Of a stretch of 64,000 bases of DNA, positions 45,314-54,301 are shown piece after piece. Positions within the stretch are counted from its first letter, which is position 1. Every line of letters begins with the position of its first letter. Location: NCBI GenBank assembly GCA_945878375.1, contig CAMDWG010000001.1:1-64000 (forward strand), read 5' to 3'. This DNA comes from Roseomonas mucosa. Lineage in GTDB: Bacteria > Pseudomonadota > Alphaproteobacteria > Acetobacterales > Acetobacteraceae. The notes below the pieces were generated by a model. It was not told the DNA's origin, did no database searches, and was given only the letters and a program-made list of their open reading frames with translations. A program made the translations under genes and the position numbers.

Positions 45314-46340
45314 CACATCCTTCGAGGCTGCCGGGGATGCGGCGCTGCACGCCGCGACGCTCACCCTCGACACCCATGTCGACATCCCCTGGCCCGACAC
45401 ACCCGACCCGGCAGGAGACACCAATCGGCGCGTCGATTTCGGCAAGATGCGGCGCGGCGGGCTGGGTGCCGTGGTCTTCATCGCCTACCTGCCGCAAGGC
45501 CCACTGACGACGGCCGGCCACGACGAAGCCGCCGCGCGGGCGGAAGCGATGCTGCGCCACATCGCCGGCACCGCCGATGGGCGCGACCGCGCCTTCTGCG
45601 CCGATGCCCCGGCAACGGAAGCCGCGAAGGCGGCCGGGCAATTGGCGGTGCTCTCGGCGGTCGAGAACGGCTATGCGATGGGCGAGGATCTGTCGCTTCT
45701 CGCGCTGTGGAAATCGCTCGGCGCGATCTATGTCACGCTGACGCATAACGGGCACAATTTGCTGTCGGACAGCGCGATCCCGCGCCCCGACCTCGGCGAC
45801 GGGCCGGCGCGGCATGGCGGGCTTTCGGCGCTCGGCCGCGCGGCGATCGCGGAGATGAACCGGCTGGGGCTGCTGATCGATGTCAGCCACGCCTCTCGCG
45901 ATGCGATGCTGCAGGCGGCGCAGGTCTCGCGCACGCCGATTGTCGCGACCCATGCCTGCTGCCGCGCGCTGCGCGACCATCCGCGCAACCTGGATGACGC
46001 GCAGCTGGATGCGCTGAAGGCGGTGGGCGGGCTCGTGCAGATCACCGCCGTGCCGGCCTTCCTGCGCGACCCGCCGAAGGGGGGCGGCACGACGCAGGCA
46101 TCCGTCGCGGACTACATCGACCATGTGGATTACGCGGTCCGGCGGATCGGCATCGACCATGTCGGCATGTCGTCCGATTTCGACGGTGGCGGCGGCCTGA
46201 CCGACTGGCCGGATGCCGCGCGCAGCCAGGCGCTGACGGCGGAGTTGCACCGCCGCGGCTACACCGCGCGCGAGATCGGGCTGCTCTGGAGCGGCAATTT
46301 CCTGCGCCTGATGCGGCTCGCCGCGCGGGTGGCGGGGTAA
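45306..46340 (+). CDS. M19-family dipeptidase (renal dipeptidase-like)
   Basis: A 344-residue metallopeptidase. The M19 metal ligands are visible: D-T-H-V-D near 22-26, the bridging glutamate in V-E-N-G near 119, and the D-V-S-H and A-T-H-A-C histidines near 197 and 217. Aspartate in S-S-D-F-D-G near 294 follows. It hydrolyses dipeptides, including D-containing ones. The start overlaps pdxJ by eight bases, so it is part of the pdx transcript, although no metabolic link to vitamin B6 is evident. Confidence 0.9.
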   Translation: MADTSFEAAGDAALHAATLTLDTHVDIPWPDTPDPAGDTNRRVDFGKMRRGGLGAVVFIAYLPQGPLTTAGHDEAAARAEAMLRHIAGTADGRDRAFCADAPATEAAKAAGQLAVLSAVENGYAMGEDLSLLALWKSLGAIYVTLTHNGHNLLSDSAIPRPDLGDGPARHGGLSALGRAAIAEMNRLGLLIDVSHASRDAMLQAAQVSRTPIVATHACCRALRDHPRNLDDAQLDALKAVGGLVQITAVPAFLRDPPKGGGTTQASVADYIDHVDYAVRRIGIDHVGMSSDFDGGGGLTDWPDAARSQALTAELHRRGYTAREIGLLWSGNFLRLMRLAARVAG

Positions 46341-46365
46341 GCCGGGAGGGCACAGCCCTCCCGGC
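46341..46365. terminator. bidirectional terminator hairpin
   Basis: A perfect 11-bp stem (GCCGGGAGGGC, loop ACA, GCCCTCCCGGC) occupies the 33-base gap between convergent genes. Confidence 0.65.
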
Positions 46366-46373
46366 CGTTGGCC

Positions 46374-48737
46374 TCAGCCGCGCGCAGCCTGGATCGCGGC
46401 CCAGACGCGCTCCGGCGTCGCCGGCATGTCGATATGCGTGATGCCGAGCGGGCGCAGCGCATCGACGATGGCGTTCATCACCGCCGGCAGCGACCCCGCG
46501 CAGCCCGCCTCGCCGCAGCCCTTCGCGCCGAGCGGGTTGGTGGTGCAGGGGACGGAATGGCTGCCGGTCTCGATCGCCGGCAGGTCGCCGGCGCGCGGCA
46601 GGGCGTAGTCCATGTAGCTGCCCGACAGCAGCTGCCCGTCCTCGGAATAGGCGACGTTCTCCATCAGCGCCTGGCCCACGCCCTGCGCGATGCCGCCATG
46701 CGCCTGGCCGGCGACCAGCAGCGGGTTCACCTGCACGCCGAAGTCATTCACCGCGAGGTAGCGATCCAGGCGGATGATCCCCGTCTCCGGGTCCACCTCC
46801 ACCTCGCAGATGTGGCAGCCATTCGGATAGGCCTGCGGCGCCTGGTCGAAGACATGCGTGACGTCGAGGCTCTCGGGCACGCCTTCGGGCTTCACCGGCG
46901 TCGCATGCAGCTTCGCCGCGAGGTCCATGAGGCCGATGCCGCGATCGGTGCCGGCGATGAGGAAGCGGCCTTCTTCCCGGTCGTCATGCGGTTCGAACTC
47001 GATATCGGCGGCGGCGGCTTCCAGCGCCCAGGCGGCGGCGGCGCGGCCCTTCTCGATCACCTTCTCCGACGCTTCGAGGATCGCGGCGCCGGACGCCATC
47101 AGCGACTTCGACCCGCCCGTGCCGCCGCCCGCGATCAGCTCATCGGAATCGCCCTGCAGCAGCCGCACCTGTGCGAAGGGCACGCCGAGCGCCGTGTGCA
47201 GCACCTGCGCGAAGGCGCTCCAATGCCCCTGGCCGTAGTCGAGCGTGCCGGTGATGATCGTCACCGTCCCGTCCTTCTCGAAGCGGATGCCGCCCTGTTC
47301 CTTGGCGGGCGGGGCGGTGCATTCCAGGAAGTTGCCGATCCCCCTGCCCCGCAGCATCCCGCGCGCGGCGCTTTCGGCCTTGCGCGACGCGAAGCCTTCG
47401 GGGTCGGAGGACGCGATGGTTTGCTCCAGCAGCGCGGTGAAGGCGCCGCCGTCATAGACGCTGCCCGTCGGCGCGGTGAAGGGGAACTGCTCGGGGCGGA
47501 TATGGTTGCGGCGACGGATCTCGATCGGGTCCAGCCGCATCTCGATCGCGGCCTGCTCGATCAGGCGTTCCATGAAGTAATTGCCCTCCGGCCGCCCCGC
47601 GCCGCGATAGGCGGAGACGGGCGTGGTGTTGGTCAGCAGGGATTTCGTGCGGACCTCGAGCGCGGGGGTCGCGTAGTTGGATTGCAGGTTCTTGAAGAAG
47701 TTGCCCGTGCCCATCAGCGGCGCGACCATGCTGAGCCAGGCGCCCATATTGGCGAAGCTGGTCAGCCGCACGGCGAGGAACCGGCCCTCGGCATCCAGCG
47801 CCATCTCGGCCTCAACCTCATGGTCGCGGCCATGGGCGTCGGACAGGAAGGACCCGCTGCGCTCATCGGTCCACTTCACCGGGCGGCCGAGCAGCTTCGC
47901 GGCGTGCAGCACGCAGGCATATTCGGGATAGGCGCCGGCCTTCATGCCGAAGCTGCCGCCGACATTTCCGGTCAGCACGCGCAGCTGCTTCGTCTCCACC
48001 CCCATCAGCTGCGCCATCTGCGCGCGCAGGCCGAAGACGCCCTGGCACCCGACGCGGAGCACATGGCGCCCATCCTCGAAGGTGCCGATGGCGCTGCGCG
48101 GCTCCATCGCGGCGACAACGACGCGGTTGTTGCGGATCGAGAGCCTGGTGACATGGGCGGCGCGCGCGAAGCCCTCGGCCACCTTCGCCGTGTCGCCGGC
48201 CACGTAATCCAGCACAAGGTTGCCGGGGATGTCGTCGTAAAGCTGCGGCGCGCCGGGGGCAGCGGCGGCGGAGGCATCGACCACGGCATCCAGCGCGTCG
48301 ATATCCAGCTCCACCGCCTCCGCCGCATCCTTGGCCTGGGAGCGGGTCTCGGCGACGACGAAGGCGACGGGGTCGCCGACATGGCGGACCTTGTCGGTGG
48401 CCAGCGGCGGCCGCCTGGTGGTCTTGAGCGGGGTGCCATCCGCGTTCTTCAGCGGCATGCCGCAGGTCATCGGCGCGACATGCGCGAGGTCGGCCCCCGT
48501 GAAGACGCCGAGCACGCCCGGCATGGCACGCGCGGCCTCGGTGCCGATGCCGCGGATCACGCCATGGGCATAGGGGCTGCGGACCATCACGGCCCAGACC
48601 TGGCCGGGCAGCTGGATGTCGTCGGTGTAGCGGCCCCGGCCGGTGAGCAGCGTCGGGTCCTCGGCGCGGGGGACTGGCTGGCCGATGCCGAACTTCAGGC
48701 GCGTGGGGTCGAAGGATGCGGGGAGTGTGTCGGGCAT
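46374..48737 (-). CDS. orphan form II CoxL-type molybdenum hydroxylase large subunit
   Basis: A 787-residue large subunit with active-site loop A-Y-R-G-A-G-R, V-G-G-S-F-G-M-K cofactor loop and catalytic-glutamate block K-G-C-G-E-A-G. It resembles the subunit at 28937-31327 across its whole length but is clearly a separate lineage. No iron-sulfur or FAD subunit gene adjoins it: the neighbours are a dipeptidase (convergent) and a flavoprotein (divergent). It may borrow CoxS/CoxM from the other operon or use partners elsewhere. Confidence 0.9.
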   Translation of the reverse strand: MPDTLPASFDPTRLKFGIGQPVPRAEDPTLLTGRGRYTDDIQLPGQVWAVMVRSPYAHGVIRGIGTEAARAMPGVLGVFTGADLAHVAPMTCGMPLKNADGTPLKTTRRPPLATDKVRHVGDPVAFVVAETRSQAKDAAEAVELDIDALDAVVDASAAAAPGAPQLYDDIPGNLVLDYVAGDTAKVAEGFARAAHVTRLSIRNNRVVVAAMEPRSAIGTFEDGRHVLRVGCQGVFGLRAQMAQLMGVETKQLRVLTGNVGGSFGMKAGAYPEYACVLHAAKLLGRPVKWTDERSGSFLSDAHGRDHEVEAEMALDAEGRFLAVRLTSFANMGAWLSMVAPLMGTGNFFKNLQSNYATPALEVRTKSLLTNTTPVSAYRGAGRPEGNYFMERLIEQAAIEMRLDPIEIRRRNHIRPEQFPFTAPTGSVYDGGAFTALLEQTIASSDPEGFASRKAESAARGMLRGRGIGNFLECTAPPAKEQGGIRFEKDGTVTIITGTLDYGQGHWSAFAQVLHTALGVPFAQVRLLQGDSDELIAGGGTGGSKSLMASGAAILEASEKVIEKGRAAAAWALEAAAADIEFEPHDDREEGRFLIAGTDRGIGLMDLAAKLHATPVKPEGVPESLDVTHVFDQAPQAYPNGCHICEVEVDPETGIIRLDRYLAVNDFGVQVNPLLVAGQAHGGIAQGVGQALMENVAYSEDGQLLSGSYMDYALPRAGDLPAIETGSHSVPCTTNPLGAKGCGEAGCAGSLPAVMNAIVDALRPLGITHIDMPATPERVWAAIQAARG

Positions 48738-48902
48738 CGGGGTGGTCCTGGCCTCCCCCCCTTGCCGCAGGCGGAAGGGGGGTGTGTGGAAATCTCAGCC
48801 CTTACGGTAGTCCCTGATCCGCGCTTGCCAACAGCCACCCCGCAGAATCGACAAGGGCCCATGGCGCTGGCCATCCGGCCGAGCCGGGCGCAGAAAGGCG
48901 GC

Positions 48903-50099
48903 ATGACACGCATTGCGGTGATCGGGGCCGGCCCCGCGGGGCTGATCGCGGCCGAGATTCTGGCCGAGGCGGGATGCGTGGTCACGGTCTTCGACCACAT
49001 GCCCTCGGTGGGGCGGAAGTTCCTGATGGCCGGGCGGGGCGGGCTGAACCTGACCCATGCGGAACCGCTGGACGCGGTCCTGGCGCGCTACCGGCCGCAA
49101 GCGCCGATGCTGCTGGACGCCGTGCGCGACTTCCCGCCCGCCGCGCTGATCGCCTGGTGCGAGGCCCTTGGCATCGAGACCTTCGTCGGGTCTTCGGGCC
49201 GCGTCTTCCCGAAGACGCTGAAGGCCTCGCCGCTGCTGCGGGCCTGGATGGGGCGGCTCGGGGGGCTCGGCGTGGAATTGCGGCTGCGGCATCGCTGGAT
49301 CGGGATCGAGGGCACCACGCCCCGCTTCGCGACACCCGAGGGGGAGGTGGCCTTCGCGGCCGATGCGGTGGTGCTGGCGCTGGGTGGCGCGTCCTGGCCT
49401 CGGCTGGGCTCGGATGGCGGGTGGATGGCGCTGCTGCCCGGCGTCCCCGCCACGCCCTTCGCGCCGTCCAATGTCGGCTTTGCGCTGGACTGGTCGGCGA
49501 AGATGCAGGCCCATGCCGGCACGCCGCTGAAGCGCATCGCGCTGGGCTTCGACGGCAGGATGGTGCGCGGGGAAGCGATGCTGACCGCGACGGGGATCGA
49601 GGGCGGGGCGGTCTATGCGCTGTCCGCGCCGATCCGCGACGCCATCGCGCGCGACGGCGCCGCGACCTTCACGCTCGACCTGCGCCCCGACCTGGAGGCT
49701 GCGGAGGTCGCGCGGCGGCTGGCGGTGCGCGGCAAGGGCGAGACGGTCAGCACGAAGCTGCGGAAGGCGCTGGCCCTGCCGCCGGCGGCGATCGCGCTGG
49801 TGCAGGAAGCAAGGCATGCCTCGGCTCGGCAGGCGGGGGCGGGCGACGATCTCACCGCGCTGGTCAAGGCGCTGCCGCTGACCACGCGCGCCACGCAGGG
49901 GATGGCGCGCGCGATTTCCTCGGCCGGCGGCATCGCATGGGACGCGCTGGATACGGGCTTCATGCTGCGCGCGCATCCCGGCATCTTCGCCTGTGGCGAG
50001 ATGCTGGATTGGGAAGCACCGACCGGCGGCTACCTGCTGCAGGGCTGCTTCGCGACGGGGGTTGCGGCGGCGAAGGGCGTGCTCCAAGCCGCCGGCTGA
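48903..50099 (+). CDS. HI0933/BaiN-type flavoprotein (TIGR03862-like)
   Basis: A 398-residue FAD/NAD(P) oxidoreductase. The N-terminal G-A-G-P-A-G-L-I-A-A motif is near 8-17, G-R-K-F-L-M-A-G-R-G-G-L-N-L-T-H near 39-54 (family hallmark) and a closing C-G-E-M-L-D-W-E-A-P-T-G-G-Y-L-L-Q-G-C-F-A-T-G block near 363-385. These are typical of the HI0933 family, whose cellular role is largely unknown. The ATG has an AAAGG site. An open frame running far upstream through the antisense strand of the CoxL-like gene is a high-GC artefact. Confidence 0.88.
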   Translation: MTRIAVIGAGPAGLIAAEILAEAGCVVTVFDHMPSVGRKFLMAGRGGLNLTHAEPLDAVLARYRPQAPMLLDAVRDFPPAALIAWCEALGIETFVGSSGRVFPKTLKASPLLRAWMGRLGGLGVELRLRHRWIGIEGTTPRFATPEGEVAFAADAVVLALGGASWPRLGSDGGWMALLPGVPATPFAPSNVGFALDWSAKMQAHAGTPLKRIALGFDGRMVRGEAMLTATGIEGGAVYALSAPIRDAIARDGAATFTLDLRPDLEAAEVARRLAVRGKGETVSTKLRKALALPPAAIALVQEARHASARQAGAGDDLTALVKALPLTTRATQGMARAISSAGGIAWDALDTGFMLRAHPGIFACGEMLDWEAPTGGYLLQGCFATGVAAAKGVLQAAG

Positions 50100-50143
50100 C
50101 CATGCCCCTCCCGCCTACGAAGCCGGCGGCGTAGGATGGGCGC

Positions 50144-50326
50144 ATGCGTGAGACCGTGCTGATGAAGGGTGAGATCGCCACGCTGGTGATCGTCACCACC
50201 CGATCCGGGACCGAGGTGCTGGACGAGGAGGAGGAGGTCGTCGAGACCTACCCCGAGAACCGCCATGAGGCGCTGGTCGCGAAATACCTCGCCCAGGGCT
50301 GGGAGATCGAGGAAGACGGGCCTTAA
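50144..50326 (+). CDS. small acidic protein of unknown function
   Basis: A 60-residue protein with a clear AGGA ribosome-binding site before the ATG, 44 bases after the flavoprotein gene. It has a beta-like N-terminal half (T-L-V-I-V-T-T-R-S-G-T), a run of five glutamates around residues 28-32 and an amphipathic H-E-A-L-V-A-K-Y-L-A-Q-G-W-E-I tail. I do not recognise the family. The non-repetitive sequence and good start signal support a real gene; an inner ATG at 50162 is possible. Confidence 0.55.
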   Translation: MRETVLMKGEIATLVIVTTRSGTEVLDEEEEVVETYPENRHEALVAKYLAQGWEIEEDGP

Positions 50327-50346
50327 AGCCCGGCGTCGGACGCTCC

Positions 50347-50440
50347 GATCTGCGGCCCGGAGGGCCGAGCGGCCGAATGGCCGCCGCCGCTTATGCGGCG
50401 AAGCCAAGGCCGCGGATGCGGCCGCCCGGCGACTGAGGGC
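50347..50440 (+). repeat. mini-hairpin array repeat, copy B
   Basis: Consecutive hairpins are CGGCCC-GGA-GGGCCG (50353-50367), GCGGCC-GAAT-GGCCGC (50369-50384), GCCGC-TTAT-GCGGC (50386-50399) and GGCCGC-GGAT-GCGGCC (50408-50423). They are followed by the GCCCGGCGACTGAGGGC box at 50424-50440. Compared with copy A, the stems differ by paired changes while the layout is the same. The unit fills the gap after the small acidic protein gene. Confidence 0.8.
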
Positions 50441-50450
50441 ATCCACAAAG

Positions 50451-50486
50451 GATACCAACGAGTCGCCGAAGGCGGCCGTTGGTATC
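50451..50486. terminator. hairpin at the end of binding-protein paralogue 4
   Basis: A 10-bp outer stem (GATACCAACG/CGTTGGTATC, 50451-50460 with 50477-50486) encloses an inner CGCC-GAA-GGCG. It overlaps the stop codon of the leftward gene by two bases and corresponds in position to the last stem of repeat copy A. Confidence 0.55.
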
Positions 50487-52098
50487 AGGCGCGGCGGAGG
50501 TTCCAGAACAGGGGCGGCTGGCCCTTCAGCATGCCCGTCAGGTTCCGGCGATAGGCCGTCGGCTGGTAGTACATGCCGGTCGGCACATAGGGCACTTCGT
50601 CGAAGGCGATGCGCTGCATCTCCGTCGTCGCGGCCAGCGCCGCGGCGTCGTTCGGCGCGTCGAACCAGGCATCGCGCTGGGCTTCCATCGCCGGGATGGT
50701 CGGCCAGCCCGGCCAGGCATTCTCGCCATGGCCGCGGATCGAGGCGTGGCTCGCCGGGTTCCAATGGTCGACCCCCGACCAGAAGGTGAAGAAGCCGGAC
50801 CAGCCGCCCTGTTCCAGCGCGTTGCGACTGCCGCGCCGTGCGACGACCGTGCCCCAGTCGGTGCTGACCAGCTCCACGTTGAAGCCCATGCGGCGGAACA
50901 GATCCGCACCCACCAGCGTCGCCGCGTTGATGGAGGCAAGGTCGGTCGCGTTCATCAGCACCAGCCGCGCGCCCATCGCGCCCGCCGCCTGCAACTCGGC
51001 CCGCGCCGCATCGATGTTCTTCCGCAGCCGGTCGAGCCCGACGCGGGAGGCGGAGGGCGATTCGGGCGCGAAATACCCGATCCCTTCCCGCCGCAGGTCG
51101 GGCCTGCCCTCGATGCCGGTCTGGCCGATCACCGCGGTCATGAAGTCCATCTGATTGACCGCCGTCAGCACAGCGCGGCGCACCGCCGGGTTGTTGAAGG
51201 GCGCGGTGAGGTGGTTCGGGCGGAAGATGCCGATCAGGCCAGTATTGTTGATCACATCGACCGTGATGTTGCGCGCATTGGCGCCGCGCATGAACAGCGG
51301 GAAGAGATCCGCCGTCGGCTGTTCCCACCAGTCGATCTCACCGCTCTGCAGCGCCGCCGCCGCCGTCGCCTGGTCGGACATGATGGTCCATTCGACGCGG
51401 TCGAAATGCGCCACCTTCGGCCCCGCCGTCATGGAAGGCGTTCCGGAGGACACCGGGACGTAGTCCGGGTTGCGCGCATAGGCGAGGCGCGAGCCCGGCA
51501 CCCATTCGTTCTGGATGAAGCGGAACGGGCCGCTGCCCACGGCTTCGGTGATGTTGGTGAAGGCGTCCACATTGGCCAGCCGTTCCGGCATCACGAACAG
51601 GCAGCTCGTCGTCACCTTCGAGAAGGCCTCGAGCATCTTCGGGAAGGGCTTGTTGAGCCGGATCGAGAAGACGCGGTCGCTGTCCTCCGTCATGTCGGCG
51701 ACGCGGGCCATCAGCACCTGGCCGAAGGCGTCGCGACGGCCCCAGCGGCGGATGGAGGCGATGCAGTCGCGCCCGCGCACGGCGGAGCCATCGTGGAAGC
51801 GCAGGCCCTCGCGCAGCGTGAAGCGCCACAGCAGCCCGCCATTCTCCACCACATGGCCCTGGACCATCTGCGGCACCGGCTCGAAGCGCTCATTCATGCC
51901 GTAGAGCTGGTCGAAGACCAGGAAGGCATGGTCGCGGGCGACGAAGGCGGTGTTGGTGAAGGGGTCGATGTTGCCGGGGTTGGCGTGCGGCACGTAGCGG
52001 ATCGTGCGGGCCTGGGCCGGCTGGGCGATGGCGAAGCGTGGCAGGCCGGCAGCAGCGGCGGCGCCGGCGGCGCCGGCCAGCAGGTCGCGACGAAGCAT
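50485..52098 (-). CDS. ABC peptide-type substrate-binding protein, paralogue 4
   Basis: A 537-residue SBP family 5 protein with signal L-R-R-D-L-L and cleavage near I-A-Q. It has V-F-D-Q-L-Y-G-M, G-L-R-F-H-D-G, F-N-N-P-A-V-R-R-A, D-W-G-T-V-V-A-R-R and the P-G-W-P-T-I-P-A-M-E-A tail block that also appears in paralogues 1-3. It stands alone 9 kb from the dpp-like operon with no permease of its own. The ATG at 52098 follows a GGGAGAA site. Confidence 0.92.
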   Translation of the reverse strand: MLRRDLLAGAAGAAAAAGLPRFAIAQPAQARTIRYVPHANPGNIDPFTNTAFVARDHAFLVFDQLYGMNERFEPVPQMVQGHVVENGGLLWRFTLREGLRFHDGSAVRGRDCIASIRRWGRRDAFGQVLMARVADMTEDSDRVFSIRLNKPFPKMLEAFSKVTTSCLFVMPERLANVDAFTNITEAVGSGPFRFIQNEWVPGSRLAYARNPDYVPVSSGTPSMTAGPKVAHFDRVEWTIMSDQATAAAALQSGEIDWWEQPTADLFPLFMRGANARNITVDVINNTGLIGIFRPNHLTAPFNNPAVRRAVLTAVNQMDFMTAVIGQTGIEGRPDLRREGIGYFAPESPSASRVGLDRLRKNIDAARAELQAAGAMGARLVLMNATDLASINAATLVGADLFRRMGFNVELVSTDWGTVVARRGSRNALEQGGWSGFFTFWSGVDHWNPASHASIRGHGENAWPGWPTIPAMEAQRDAWFDAPNDAAALAATTEMQRIAFDEVPYVPTGMYYQPTAYRRNLTGMLKGQPPLFWNLRRA

Positions 52099-52214
52099 GG
52101 ATTGTTTCTCCCGAGTGAAGCGGGGGAAGGCTAGCGGGCAGGCGGCCTTCCACTCAAGGGGGCGTGACGCGCCCGGATTGACCCCGGGCGATCCGGCCGC
52201 ATCTTGCGCGACAC

Positions 52215-52235
52215 GCCCCGGCCCTCCGCCGGGGC
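52215..52235 (+). promoter_or_regulatory. hairpin in the gtrA leader
   Basis: GCCCCGGC-CCTCC-GCCGGGGC, an 8-bp stem just before the CAGAGGG ribosome-binding site of gtrA, in the divergent gap with binding-protein paralogue 4. It could modulate translation. Confidence 0.4.
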
Positions 52236-52248
52236 AGAGGGAACCCGC

Positions 52249-52710
52249 ATGCCGGACGCCATCGCCCGCCGCCTGGATAGCCTGATCGGGCCGGAGCGCA
52301 GCCGGACCCTGCTGCAATTCCTGCGCTTCGGCGTGGTCGGCACGGTCGGCTTCGTGGTGGATACGGCGGTGCTCTATGCGGGGCTGGCGCTCGGGCTCGG
52401 CCTCTATGGCGGGCGGGCGGTGTCCTACCTGGCGGCGGCGACCACCACCTGGGCGCTGAACCGCGCCTGGACCTTCCGCGGCCAGGGGCAAGCGCCGGTG
52501 ATGCGGCAATGGGCTCTCTTCGTCGTCATCAACCTGGTGGGCTTCGCCTTCAACTACGGAACCTACGCCGCGCTCATCGCCGGTGTGGCATTCGTCGCAC
52601 AGTATCCGGTGATCGGCGTCGCGGCGGGCAGCCTCGCGGGAATGCTGGGGAACTTTCTGTTGTCGCGCCGTTTCGTATTCGGCGGCGCGGCCCGCGCCCC
52701 AGATCCCTGA
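52249..52710 (+). CDS. GtrA-family membrane protein
   Basis: A 153-residue four-span protein with the GtrA opening F-L-R-F-G-V-V-G-T-V-G-F-V-V-D near 28-42. It also has N-R-x-W-T-F-R near 78-84 and a closing L-S-R-R-F-V-F. GtrA-like proteins are thought to flip polyprenyl-linked sugars or to help surface-sugar modification. It is the first gene of the polysaccharide locus; the sugar transferase follows after 25 bases. Confidence 0.9.
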   Translation: MPDAIARRLDSLIGPERSRTLLQFLRFGVVGTVGFVVDTAVLYAGLALGLGLYGGRAVSYLAAATTTWALNRAWTFRGQGQAPVMRQWALFVVINLVGFAFNYGTYAALIAGVAFVAQYPVIGVAAGSLAGMLGNFLLSRRFVFGGAARAPDP

Positions 52711-52735
52711 CACAGGCTGACCAAGACAGTCCCGG

Positions 52736-54301
52736 ATGCGCGCAGCGAACCCCAAGGCAGACCCCCACCTGTTCCCTGTCGCAGCCATCCCGGACACCGG
52801 GCCAGGCCATGCGGCGGAGTCCCTCCACGCCTTCCCCGCGGCCGAACTGGCCGGCATCACGCCACTTCGACCAGGGTTGCAGGACCCCGGCGCCTTCGCC
52901 CGCATCCCCGCCAACGACCGGGCGCCACCCCGCCCGACCTGGCCGCCGCTGGCGCTCGGCGGGGCGGTGCTGCTGCTGGATGTCGCAGCACTGGCCGGCG
53001 CGGGGCTGGGCGCGAATGCCATCGCCGGAGAGCCGGCGCTGGCGAATGAGGCGAAGGTGGTCGCGCTGGTGGTGGCGCTGACACTGGGCGGCGGGCTGCT
53101 GGCGGGCGCCTATGACCACCCTTTCCTGTTCGGCTTCCGCCGCCAGGCGCGGCGGATCGGTGCCGCGGCGCTGGCGGCCTTCGTCGCGACGCTCGCCGCC
53201 GCCTGGGCCTTCGGCGCGCTGGAACGGCTGGGCGCGCCCTGGCTCGGCGCCTTCGCGCTGTGCGGCGCGGCGGGGCTGGCCACGGGGCGTGGCATCGCGA
53301 CCGGGCTCGCGGGGCGGCTGAAAGGCGCCGCGCGACGGACGGCGATCATCGGCACCGGGCCGCAGGCGGCGCGGCTGGTCGCGGCGCTGCAGCGCGACCC
53401 GGCGGGGCTCGAGGTGATCGGCGCGGTCGATGACCGCACCGCGCGCGGCGCGCTGCCGCGCGGCGTGAAGCTGCTGGGGGGCATGGCGCAACTCGCCGCG
53501 CTGATCCGGCGCGGCGAGGTGGATGTGGTCGCCATCGCCCTGCCCTGGTCGCAGGAAGCGCGGATCCTCGGCTTGCTCGACGAGCTCTCGGCCTTCCCGG
53601 TGGAGGTGCGCCTCGCGCCCGACATGATGGCCGCGCGGCTGCCAGGCACCGACCGCGCGCCGCTGCCGGCGCTGCTGTGCCGGCGGCCGATCTCGGGCTC
53701 GGGCGGGGCGGTGAAGGCGGGGCTCGACTACCTGCTGGCGGGGGCGGCGCTGGCGGTGGCGGCGGTGCCGATGCTGCTGATCGCGATCGCCATCCGGCTG
53801 GACAGCCCGGGCCCAGTGCTGTTCCGCCAGCGGCGCATCGGCTTCAACGACCGGCCATTCCAGGTCTTCAAGTTCCGCACCATGTTCGACGAGGCCGCCG
53901 ACCATGATGCGCGGCGGCAGGTGCTGGCGGGGGATCCGCGCGTCACGCGCATCGGCCGGCTGCTGCGCCGCACCTCGCTCGATGAATTGCCGCAGCTGTT
54001 CAACGTGCTGCGCGGGGAGATGAGCGTGGTCGGCCCGCGCCCGCACGCCCCCGGCACCCGCGCCGGCACCCGCCGCTTCGATGAGGTGGTGGCGAACTAC
54101 GCCGCGCGGCACCGGGTGAAGCCCGGCCTGACGGGCCTCGCGCAGGTGCGTGGCCTGCGCGGCCCGACACCGGATGAGGAATTGCTGCTGCGCCGGGTCG
54201 AGAGCGACCTGGAATACATCGCCCGCTGGTCGCCCTGGCTCGATCTGCAGATCATCCTCCGCACGCCGCTGGTGGTGTTGCGGGCGCGGAACGCGCTGTG
54301 A
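52736..54301 (+). CDS. WcaJ/EPS-type polyprenyl-phosphate sugar transferase
   Basis: A 521-residue protein. Four N-terminal spans (about 70-185) and a CoA-binding-like domain (R-T-A-I-I-G-T-G near 203-210) are followed by a last span. The catalytic bacterial sugar-transferase domain has F-K-F-R-T-M near 380, D-E-L-P-Q-L-F-N-V-L-R-G-E-M-S-V-V-G-P-R-P near 417-437 and P-G-L-T-G-L-A-Q near 463. It loads the first sugar phosphate (usually glucose or galactose) onto undecaprenyl phosphate, starting exopolysaccharide repeat synthesis. About 60 unusual proline-rich residues precede the first span. Confidence 0.92.
   Translation: MRAANPKADPHLFPVAAIPDTGPGHAAESLHAFPAAELAGITPLRPGLQDPGAFARIPANDRAPPRPTWPPLALGGAVLLLDVAALAGAGLGANAIAGEPALANEAKVVALVVALTLGGGLLAGAYDHPFLFGFRRQARRIGAAALAAFVATLAAAWAFGALERLGAPWLGAFALCGAAGLATGRGIATGLAGRLKGAARRTAIIGTGPQAARLVAALQRDPAGLEVIGAVDDRTARGALPRGVKLLGGMAQLAALIRRGEVDVVAIALPWSQEARILGLLDELSAFPVEVRLAPDMMAARLPGTDRAPLPALLCRRPISGSGGAVKAGLDYLLAGAALAVAAVPMLLIAIAIRLDSPGPVLFRQRRIGFNDRPFQVFKFRTMFDEAADHDARRQVLAGDPRVTRIGRLLRRTSLDELPQLFNVLRGEMSVVGPRPHAPGTRAGTRRFDEVVANYAARHRVKPGLTGLAQVRGLRGPTPDEELLLRRVESDLEYIARWSPWLDLQIILRTPLVVLRARNAL

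Noticed and set aside
46368-48902. Open frame running into the flavoprotein gene from far upstream
   Set aside because: It is antisense to the CoxL-like gene; the flavoprotein has its own ATG with an AAAGG site at 48903.
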